This document shows, piece after piece, positions 52,364 to 61,834 of a stretch of DNA of 64,000 bases. Where the stretch lies: positions 1,891,328 through 1,955,327 of the forward strand of contig QANU01095819.1 in NCBI GenBank assembly GCA_003254905.1, read 5' to 3'. The DNA is from Nissolia schottii (taxonomy: Eukaryota > Streptophyta > Magnoliopsida > Fabales > Fabaceae). The translations under genes and the position numbers were made by a program. The stretch's first letter is position 1. Each line of letters opens with the position of its first letter. The notes below the pieces were generated by a model. It was not told the DNA's origin. It worked only from the letters and a program-made list of their open reading frames with translations, and ran no database searches.

Positions 52364-53462
52364 ATGCCACCCAAACACACTAGAAAAACATCTTGTGTCC
52401 CAACATCCAGGGAGACCCACAGATTAATATCCATAGGAATCCATGGTCCACCTTCCCAACTACCTCCACCTTCTCCCAAGCCAACAGCACCCTTACCTCT
52501 CCCTGAACAAATCCCACCCTCACCGCCCAGCCAACCACAAGACCCACCTATCGACAGTGATCTGCCCCATCCCCCAGACCTTGCTGATGTGGTAAGATAG
52601 CACGACTGGAAGCGGCTCTACTACAACTAACACAAGCAGAAGAGGAGAGGAAGAACCTAAGAGAAATTCGCGTTGTAGCTGAGAAAGCCAAGAAGGACGC
52701 AGAGCAGAAACACAAACAGATCATACAAGAGGCTCGCGAGAGGGAGCGCCACATCGATGGTCTTAACTGTAGTGATGGACGAAGTCAATCATTGACAAAT
52801 GAAGAAGCACAAGAATCCGTGTACAAGGTGTCCACGGAAGTAAACACCCACAATGATGAAAAAGCAAGCACCGGGGTGATGTGAAAGGGAAGGAGAACCA
52901 CCCTTTCGCAGATGAAATTCTCGACACGATGCCCGCACACGATTTCCGTCCTCCTACGAACATGGAACCGTATGATGGGACCATAGACCCTCAGCATCAC
53001 TTAGATGCTTTTGGTCACAAGATGGTGTTGGACGGAGCCTTAGACTCCATGCAATGCAAATCGTTCCCGGTCACTCTGAAGAAAGGAGCTTTAGTGTGGT
53101 TTAATGCACTCTCACCCAAGTGCATCCAATCCTTTGACGATCTAGCAGAGCATTTTCTGGCTAACTTTACCACACGGAGGACAAAACCTAAGATGACAAT
53201 AAGCCTCTTAGGAGTAATACAAAGAGGAGACGAGTCGCTCCGTCAATACCTGGACCGCTTCTACCAAGAATGCACCCAGGTAGAAGATTTGCAACCACAG
53301 GCAGTACTAATGGGCCTCACGAATGGGCTCAAAAAGGTTAGCCCATTTGTGAAGAATTTGTCTAAAAGACCTCCGAGGAGTTTGATAGAGATTCAAGAGC
53401 GGGCCGAGGAATACTTATACCAAGAAGAAGGTATGCAGGCCATAAGAAGTGAACCTTCCTGA
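52364..53462 (+). pseudogene. Gag of the TR-GAG element, frameshifted
   Basis: Three consecutive frames together look like one gag. 52364-52600 is a Pro-rich N-terminus. About 52600-52884 is a coiled-coil stretch, LTQAEEERKNLREIR. 52881-53462 is the retrotransposon gag core with YDGTIDPQHHLDAF, LVWFNALSPKCIQSFDDLAE and RGDESLRQYLDRF. Frame changes near 52600 and 52880 suggest this copy cannot make full-length gag. The core is 194 aa uninterrupted. No Cys-His knuckle follows. Confidence 0.75.
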
Positions 53463-54128
53463 GATGGAGCCCGAGATGGGGGAGAAGGTCCGAGGAAGAT
53501 CTCATGAGTTTCTTCAAGGAAAAAGTAACCCCAGGTGGGTATCTCCCTGTATGTGACTGTTTCCCCTAGGAAGATCTCTTGAGTTTCTCCAGGAAAACAA
53601 TTACCCCAAGGGGATATGTCTCCCTGTATTTGACTTTTATCTTTATTTTTTTACCATGATTGCACTAATGTTAAGGCCACAAAGTCACACTATGAAACAA
53701 TAAATGCAGGATTCTCAATACTTTTCACGGTTAAGCACCAATACTTTTCATTGTCAAGCGTTAGAAAAATTACCGAAAAAGCGGTAAAGAAATAATTCCC
53801 CCAAACCGATCACTCGAGCGTCGACAACAATCCGCAGAAAGAAAAATTACTTTAGCCCAGTAACCCAAAACGAGAGCAATAAAATAACCAAGTCATAAGC
53901 TCGGTAACCAAAATCGAGAACAATAAAATAACCAAGTCATAATCCCGGTACCAAAAAAAAATCGAGAGGCACAAAATCAAAAAACACATAAGCTTCCACG
54001 GAACAAATGCATATTATCATACGTCTCTAACACCACGGAACCCTCTTCCATGGAACAAATTCGAGATGACAAACATGTATCTAACTCGGACCACGGAGCT
54101 TCACTCCGCACTCTGAGTTGGGGGCTCC
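53463..54128. repeat. Non-coding 3' interior of the TR-GAG element with two sets of direct repeats
   Basis: A ~75-base unit beginning aggaagatctcatgagttt occurs at 53493 and 53568. A ~45-base unit containing aataaaataaccaagtcata is repeated at about 53862 and 53907. No coding potential is seen. Confidence 0.6.
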
Positions 54129-54571
54129 TGTTATAGACTAGGCCATTAAGGCCCATCTCGGAACCTAAATCCGAAGGTTCGTGGATCAACCTGACCCGAT
54201 TTATCACCCCACCCACGATCCTCGGAGGAGAGATTCTCGCCCTGTGATATCCTCCCTTTAGGGAGCAGCGCTCCACGATTCTCAGAGGCGAGATTCTCGC
54301 CCCGTGATATCCTCCCTCCAGGTAGTAACGCTGCACAATCCTCAGAGGCCAACTTAATGGAAAGATCCCGGAATAGCAAAATTCACGGTCACCACTCAGG
54401 TATTTAAACCTAAGCAGCACATCAGGTACGACCATAACCTATTTTCCCCTTTGATTCCCCTATTGCTTCGAACCTTGACTGACTTGAGCGTTGGAGTCCT
54501 TACAGATACCCGTCCCGGCGATCCCGAACCCACAGAGCAGCTCCTGAATCCAATTGTACCCCTTCGGTACA
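54129..54571 (+). repeat. 3' LTR of the TR-GAG element
   Basis: 443 bases, a direct repeat of 51849-52293 with the same internal units. It ends ccttcggtaca next to the ggatt target copy. Confidence 0.9.
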
Positions 54572-54576
54572 GGATT

Positions 54577-55061
54577 AAATTAGTGTAAACATTTAAAATA
54601 TTATAACTAATTTAATAATTTTTTAAAAAATTAAATTAATATCAAAATACAAAGTATTAAAGATTAAATTGAGGTGAAATTTTTATTTTGACCAAACTAA
54701 TGTTAACAGTAAAATTATAAGATTAAGAAAAGAATACTTTAGTCCAAATTTTATTCCACGGAATAGTCCAATGCTTTCTCCTATGTAACTTACTGCACAG
54801 AGCATGCCCCATGTGACTACATATCTTAATATTAAAGCCAAAGACCAATTTCAACAAACTCATAAATTAAAACTTTCAGTTTCTGACACGCCCAAATAAA
54901 CTTTTTAATGTTGCAAGAATATAAATTGCATTAACTCCACCCCCACAGTCTTTATCTTCATCTTTTCTCGTTGGTGCTGTGACTCATTGTACAAAACAAA
55001 CAAGGTCCTAAGTTCTCTGTTCTGAGTTTCCCAGGTTCTCTGTTCTTTTCTTCTATGTACC
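54577..55061. other. Spacer upstream of the small unknown gene
   Basis: AT-rich. The part near 55061 is probably the promoter and 5' UTR of the next gene. Nothing else is seen. Confidence 0.5.
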
Positions 55062-55448
55062 ATGAAACCTGAAAAGTTCCACTGTGTTGCAGGCACTAGA
55101 AACAACAGCACCATCAATTTGTCTAGTGTTGTGAGAAATTGCTACATTCCCATTTTGTGTGGCAATGATTTAGTGACAAAATTGAAGAAGAAGAAGCCAA
55201 GCTTGAGAACATTGTGGAGGAAGATCATGAGGGAGAAGAGAAGGTTCCTGATGAATTATTCAACCGTGGTTAATTTCCAATATGACCCTTGCTCCTACTC
55301 TCAGAATTTTGATGATGGTTATTCCACCGATCCTGATCACGTTTCTCGGTCATTCTCAGCTAGATCTGCAGCTCCTTCCAAGATTTTTGACAAGATTCAA
55401 ATGGTTGGTGATGAAGAGATGAATAATCATAAGAGCAACAAAGTGTAG
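55062..55448 (+). CDS. Small basic/Ser-rich protein of unknown function, single exon, 128 aa
   Basis: An uninterrupted frame from MKPEKFHCVAGTRNN to NNHKSNKV. A basic middle (LKKKKPSLRTLWRKIMREKRR) is followed by the block FQYDPCSYSQNFDDGYSTD and SRSFSARSAAPSKIFD, the pattern of a small plant-specific family I know only as uncharacterised. There is no signal peptide or membrane segment. It is well isolated from other genes. The coding call rests on composition and resemblance to that family. Confidence 0.7.
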   Translation: MKPEKFHCVAGTRNNSTINLSSVVRNCYIPILCGNDLVTKLKKKKPSLRTLWRKIMREKRRFLMNYSTVVNFQYDPCSYSQNFDDGYSTDPDHVSRSFSARSAAPSKIFDKIQMVGDEEMNNHKSNKV

Positions 55449-58278
55449 TTTTGAGTTCTTCTGTTAGAAATTTTAATTTTGCCAATAAATATTACTAAGC
55501 AATTGTACATATGCTAGTTTGGAATATCTTGTTAATCTTGTTGATATGTGATGTTCCTGAAAAAGAGATGCTTCCACTTCTTTTTTCTTTGCATCTTCGT
55601 TACTTAGATATTCTTCTTTTTTCCCTATATCATTGAAGAAGTAACTCGGAAAATTATTCACAAATAGTGCTTTAGTATTTCTTACTGTTTGATTAGGATT
55701 GGGGGCACTGCAACATTTCCTAATCATATGTAGATCAATAATTATCCTAAGATTAAACAACACCATGTATACTTAAGGATTTTATACGGTTGAGGTCTTT
55801 TACCTAGGTTTTTGGTTCTTGTTTGTCTTAAAACATAGAAGATAAAGATATTAGGTTGTGTATGATACTAATAAAATGATAGAGACAAAAGTAGGTGGTC
55901 TAAGACATTTTTTTTTATTACTACAAGTCCCAATTATTTGTCCCTTTAGACAATTCTTTTTGTCTTCTCTGTCTCTGTTTAGGGTTTATAAAAAAAATAT
56001 TATTTCTGTATCTCTGTATACATGTCTAGTCTCTAATATCAAATGCAACTTTAAGGACATAAATATGTTTAAAAAATGGGATAAAAACAAAAAAAAAAAA
56101 ACTTAAAATTGTCCTATTCTCAAGACAAGACAATCTTTAATATAATTTCATTTTTTCTATACCTCTAAAAAAGAAAGATAAGTGAGACATATTTTTTAAG
56201 TTCATTTTTATATTTCTAGAAAAAAGATACAAAAGACACGTCTCTTGTGTATTCCTGGTTTTGTCTTTTCTATCATGCGACACACCAAACGCTGTCTTAA
56301 TTCCCCTCTTTGGTCTAAGCTCGCAACAAAATGACGAAGTAGAATATCATGCATGTTTATCTTGCACAAATTCCCTCCAATGTAGAACTGTAGAATGGTC
56401 ATGTACTTCCCTGATCGTTCTGGATCATCACTATCTCTGGCTATCTAGAAAAGCAGTAACTGCAAACAACCATGTGCTGTGAACATGGACTAGTGCTACC
56501 CTCAATTCTCTTTCCCTTATATAGAAACTATAAAAGCATTCTATCTTGCATCAGTCTGCTACCCTTTTTCTATTACCACACCTATCACTGTCAGTGAAGG
56601 GTTCCACACCGGTGCGACCAGGCTCATGGAATTTAATTGCATACCTTCCTAAGAGGCTATATGCCTATACTATCTCCAATATCTAACTTTAAATGTCAAC
56701 CCCTTAATTAGAAGTAAAGTTAGAGGCTCCGAATTAAAGATGGAAATTTCACTTTGGTGCTCCATTAATTCACTATACCAAAGAATCAAACAATGTTTCC
56801 TAGGGGGATCAAAATAAATGGTCGGTTCTTATCTCTTTGCTATGCCTATAAGTGGCACACTCAAATTGCAGCCGTAGAAAATCAATGTCCCAGAAAAATT
56901 ATACAACCGAATCTCAACTCAAATAAATAAATGTAATAAAAAAAATTGTCATTTTGGCTCATATGTACTTTGTAGTTGGCAACTCCACCAGACTTATCAT
57001 GGTTCCTGACCTTGTGAAGACATAATACCAAACTTGAGACATCAACTCTAAACCCCTGCCCTCTAATTACCACTTGAACCACACACACATTGTGACAATG
57101 ACATGCTTTATTGCAATGTTAGTAAGAAATTTCTAGTTCTAATGACTGATAGAATTGATTCCGAGTTTTGGTGCCTTGAAACCAAACATACTAACACTTA
57201 TGTTAAAAACAAACATGAGAGATCTTAATCCTACATAGGCAAGCAAGCTACCAAACTTCTATAGGCATGTAGGAAACGGCCAGTGAAGTGGTCCTACTCC
57301 TATACACATGGCTAATACAACCAGATTTTTACTCATATTTTTACCAATGCCATGTCCTTGACTTCCTTGTTCACTACACCCTTTCTTAAAAACTGTTTGA
57401 GGGCTGTACTCTTTCTAATATTAGGGACAACTCTACTTTAAAATTTGTAACATATGTTTTTTTTCTTTTATTATAATATTATTAGAAACTTTCAAATAAA
57501 TAAATAAATACTTAAATTGATAGAAATTAATTTATTTATCTTTCAAAATTTTTTTATAAGTAACAGGTCATGCAGCACCCGAAAAACAACAAAGAAACAA
57601 CCTAGCCATATAAACCAACGTGTAAATAATAATATGTGAGTTTCTCTTTAAATGGGGTCAATCTCTTAGGGTTAAGAAAGAAAAACTTAAATTTTAAAAA
57701 AATATTATAATTTCAAAGTATTAAATTAATGCATTGAAAACTTTTTTAAAAAAGTCTTGGTTTCTTAATTTTGAGTATTTAAATAAAGTATATAATTTAG
57801 TCAAATAGAACTAACTTTCCTACAATTGAGCTGTATTTGAATTGACACTCAATGAATAATTATTTCGAAATAATAATAATAATAATCTCTTCTTAAATTA
57901 TTAATAAGTATTTTGCACCACCAAAATAAAGAGACAATCTCAAAATATAACATTTATTTCCATGAAGACTCCACCTACTAAACATTAATTGGATCAAGCA
58001 TATTTAGCGGATATTCAATGGGAAAAAAATAGAATTGTCTTTGACTACAACTATTTGATTTGGGGCCAAAACAAAAATCAAATATGCAACTGACAAATAC
58101 TAAGAAAATAAAATAACATGTTACTTTTACAAATTTATTGAATTGTATTGTATACCAAAAAAACCAATCATTTAATAAAAAACATACTAAATACTCTTTC
58201 ACAAATGACTCATTAAAAAACTATACATTAAATATATGAAACTGTGGTCAACAAAAACATAAATGTATAGTTAACTAA

Positions 58279-58506
58279 GAGTTCTGTTACACGTACACCA
58301 AAAACCATACACCATACATACATCTTGTATTTATATACATAAAGTTTGTGTTTTAACTCATGTAATGTTTGTGCGCTTAATTAAATATAAGTGAGAGTAT
58401 CATTTACAAGTTTGTAATGTTTTTGCACTAATGAGAATAAAATTTGTGCATTATTAATGATGTATGTTTGAATGTATGAAATTGGGTGTACATGTAACAT
58501 TTTTTT
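58279..58506 (+). mobile_element. MULE-type MITE, copy 1, 9-bp TSD gttaactaa
   Basis: 228 bases with inverted ends tgttacacgtacacc and gggtgtacatgtaaca, flanked by identical gttaactaa at 58270-58278 and 58507-58515. It has no coding capacity. Confidence 0.75.
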
Positions 58507-58878
58507 GTTAACTAATTACTATTCTCGGCCATTGACTCTTTTAAAATGTCACTATCTCACATCCATATTGAGATTTGAGACCCATTTTACGACCTTTTCA
58601 AAAATTTCTTTACATGATTAATGCATCAAAGTTAATTTCATATAATAAAAAGTGACATCTTTTTTTTTTCTTCTTTTTGTCACGTTAGTTTACTTTTAAA
58701 ATACACTAAATGGGGTGAAATTTCCTCATACTTATTTTTGTTTCAATCTCAAAGTGGTAACATTAAATATTTATAAAAACAAATGACCACATTGAAATTG
58801 TCTTAACTTAATTAAAGGTGTTAGGTTCAAATCTTGAATATAGAAATTATAGTCCTGATTAATACATGTTTTTTACTA

Positions 58879-59107
58879 CAAAAATGTTACATGTACACTC
58901 AATTTTATACACTCATACATACACCATTAATAATGCACAAACTTTATTCTCATGAGTGCACAAACATTACAAACTTATAAATGATATATTCTCAATTATA
59001 CTTAATTAAGTGCACAAACATTACATGCATTAAAACACAAACTTTATGTATATAAATATAGGGTGTATGTATGATGTATATTTTTTGGTGTACGTGTAGC
59101 AAGACAC
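58879..59107 (-). mobile_element. MULE-type MITE, copy 2, inverted relative to copy 1
   Basis: Reverse-complement relative of 58279-58506 over its full length. It is flanked by tttttacta (58870-58878) and tttttatta (59108-59116), a 9-bp duplication with one mismatch, indicating an independent insertion. Confidence 0.7.
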
Positions 59108-59747
59108 TTTTTATTATAACAAAAATAGAATATTTCGTGGGAAGAGATAGTCATATGAGCGTTGTTATTGCAGTACTAAATGAACATTAATGCTTCCTCA
59201 TAAGTTTCTTATTATCTTTATTGATGTTTCAAGTTTAGCCACAAGTTTGAAGGCAAATCAATGGCATTTAAACGCCCTCTTCAACATATTGGGGAAGTTA
59301 CTACTAAACTTCTTTCCTCACCCAAGTCATTACAGAATCAACACCGTATTCAGAAAGGGCAAAAAAAAAAAAAAAACTAGAAAGAGTCAAATCTCTCATT
59401 TACTCTTGAAAAGTCCAAACTTCACACAAATGGTAAGAGATTAAGGTTGTAGTCAAAGAGAATCCACGTCCACTGAATCAAATGAAAAACAAATTTTCAT
59501 CATCTATTTGGCAAGAAGCATGATTCTCAGTCAAGTCCATGCCTTTCACCAAATTCTCCCCTAACCCAAAAAAAAAAAAAAAAAAAAACCTTTTAGAGAA
59601 AAATAAAAAAAGAAAAGACATAAACCATAGATTAGATTTGTTTGAAAAAATTTCTCCTAGGCTATTTATAACAACACATTCTTTGTTTCCCTTCCCCTGC
59701 ATCTTCCTCTTCTTCTTCACTCAGCCATTACCAAAAAATTCGAAGCC

Positions 59748-60515
59748 ATGCCAAAGAAGGTTCAGAAAACCCTTCAAGATTACCTCGCGAAGGTGAAAAG
59801 CCCTCCTCACCCACACATCCACTTGCAAAGGTTCCTCTCTGCCTGCAAGCACCCTAAAACTCCCTCTTTTGCAATTGACGACGGCAGAGCCAATAGAGAC
59901 AACGATTCATCTAGCCCCGGCGGCGGCAGAAGCAGCCGCCACAACCACAACCGCAGCAACAACCACAAGGACGATGCTGCCACGCTGGCAGACATCGATC
60001 GCTTTCTCTTCGAGAACTTCAAGTCGCTATACCTCAATGACGGAGAAGAGGAGACCGAAAACACCAAACGGGCCGTGGATGAGGCCCAAAACGAATTGGG
60101 CCCAAAACTAGGCCCAATTATGTTGGACTCGCCAACAAGCTCCGACTCATCTTCCAACAATTCGCGCGAGATTCAGCATCGCCCTGATAACTGCATTGCT
60201 CTGCTGACCATCTCGCCGAACCCCTACGACGATTTCCGGCGATCCATGCAGGAGATGGTGGAATCGAGGTCGAAGAACAGCGAGAGGGTCATCGATTGGG
60301 ATTTCATGGAGGAGCTGTTGTTCGGTTACCTGAACCTGAACGAGAAGAAGTGGCACAAGTACATACTCAGCGCCTTCGTGGATGTGATCGCCGCCGCGCG
60401 CCGGGAGATGGAGGCGGATCCGGCGAAGCCGCGGAGCGTTCGGACGGTTAGGATTGGTAGGGAGGTGACGAAGAAGACCAGAGAAGTGACCTTCGAATTT
60501 GGGTCTACTAATTAA
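59748..60515 (+). CDS. OVATE family transcriptional repressor (OFP14-like), single exon, 255 aa
   Basis: Starts MPKKVQKTLQDYLAKVK, the N-terminal signature of OFP14-type proteins, followed by CKHPKTPSF. The OVATE domain near residues 155-225 reads NPYDDFRRSMQEMVESR...DWDFMEELLFGYLNLNEKKWHKYILSAFVDVI. OFPs are nuclear repressors that partner TALE homeodomain proteins and shape organ growth (family knowledge). It is intronless, as is usual. The middle is Ser/Asn/His-rich low-complexity sequence. The C-terminal extension after the domain (RTVRIGREVTKKTREVTFEF) is longer than the minimal family end. No defects were seen. Confidence 0.93.
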   Translation: MPKKVQKTLQDYLAKVKSPPHPHIHLQRFLSACKHPKTPSFAIDDGRANRDNDSSSPGGGRSSRHNHNRSNNHKDDAATLADIDRFLFENFKSLYLNDGEEETENTKRAVDEAQNELGPKLGPIMLDSPTSSDSSSNNSREIQHRPDNCIALLTISPNPYDDFRRSMQEMVESRSKNSERVIDWDFMEELLFGYLNLNEKKWHKYILSAFVDVIAAARREMEADPAKPRSVRTVRIGREVTKKTREVTFEFGSTN

Positions 60516-61834
60516 TGACTATTTAATTATTATTATTATTATTATTATTAATCTTTTTCTTTTCTTTTTGTTTTCATGAAAAGGAAAATAAAAATGGAAA
60601 AAGAAACCGTAGCTGACATGCGAGACAAAGGTCCAGGAAAGACCATGCATGGGTTAGAAGAACTTTGGTCTGTTTTTTCTTATTTATGCGTTTTGTTTTT
60701 GGTCATAGACTCATAATCCTTAGGTGTCACATGCAGTAAGCTGTACAATATGATTTCAAGTGCTCCTGAATAAAATTGAGCACTTTGTTTATGGTTTTAA
60801 GCTTTGTAGTTTTATGGTTGTCGATGAGATATGGCTGTTACTAATGGTGAAATGTCTCCATCTCACTTCCCCCGGCATTATACAAGTTAGTCTCTCTTGC
60901 AGTAATGGAAGGGAACCAAAAAAAGTGAAGAGAAGAAAATGAGGAAGTCTACTTCCCCATGAAAAGAAGGAAATGAAAGAGGGAAAATGGTTTCGTAAAA
61001 AGACTACTCTTGACATCTAACTTACATCACCTATGTAAGACAAGTAAATGTTGTTAATAATATTGTCATTTCAACGTGTTATCCTTCTTTTCCTTTTTTA
61101 TTTAAGTTGAAAAAGTATAAATTTATGCCCTTTTTATTTTCTCTCATCAAAACAAGCAAAAAGTACATTTTTCTCTCTTTAAAACTCATTTTCTTTCATC
61201 TAAATTTTTTTCAAACCAAACTATGCGCAAGAGAAATGATATTTGTTACGAAATTGACAGTCGAATGGATTTGCAAATGATATTCACCCTTAGATGACTA
61301 CTTCCACAGTTCCATTCCAATCCATAATTAGTTTTTCAGCCCTCATTTGAGCATTCCAGTATTTTCGTACTTGAGCGTTTCGTTCTTCGTTCTACATGGC
61401 ATCTTTCAAAAAATGTCCAAACAATTAAAACTATAAATTCAATGTTAATAGGAAAAATTCTGTAATTCTTCATATACACCAGCGATAATGCAATTAGCTT
61501 CTCATCACAAGTAGCCTTTTCGTGTAAAATATACATGAATATAACAAAAAGGGAGGATAAAAAAATTTGATAAACTTCTTTGACCTTGGCTTATGTGGCT
61601 CCGACCCTCCAAGCCCCCCTACAAAATGATTCTGAGTTCTGACCATTCTTTTGACGAATATCGACACCAATCCCTTATTTAAATTGATTTATTTCCGTCG
61701 TCATCCCAGCCAACTTACAACTTTCATGTACAATATTCATTCCTTCCCACATCATAAATCACGAAAATCAAAGAGAGATGCCGAGAGCGCACCTGAGTTC
61801 TAGCTGAAAATTTCTCAGTAACAGCCATGAGCGG
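60516..61834. other. Convergent intergenic spacer
   Basis: 3' flanks of the OVATE gene (+) and RTEL1 (-). An (ATT)n microsatellite is at 60525-60551 directly after the OVATE stop codon. No gene is seen. Confidence 0.6.

Larger units (their letters stand above)
51849..54571 (+). mobile_element. Short gag-only LTR retrotransposon (TR-GAG type), 2.72 kb, perfect TSD ggatt
   Basis: LTRs are 51849-52293 and 54129-54571, both tgttata...ccttcggtaca, flanked by identical ggatt at 51844-51848 and 54572-54576. The primer-binding site ttggcgccgtctgtgg follows the 5' LTR at 52294. The polypurine tract gttgggggctcc precedes the 3' LTR. The 1.8-kb interior encodes only gag; there is no protease, RT or integrase. 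TR-GAG elements, which are short, non-autonomous and gag-bearing, are described in plants, and this fits by size and content. The LTRs differ at roughly a tenth of positions by eye, so the insertion is not recent. Confidence 0.9.
55449..59747. other. Intergenic, ~4.3 kb, with MITEs
   Basis: No gene is seen. A possible degenerate MITE lies at about 55855-56297: gtgtatgatactaataaaat near one end, with an inverted relative ttggtgtgtcgcatgataga at the other. Two MULE-type MITEs follow at 58279-58506 and 58879-59107. The final ~400 bases lead into the OVATE gene. Confidence 0.55.

Noticed and set aside
58820..58860. tRNA-like B-box word ggttcaaatc
   Set aside because: No matching acceptor stem, anticodon arm or A box around it; scanning by eye found no convincing tRNA or rRNA gene in the window.
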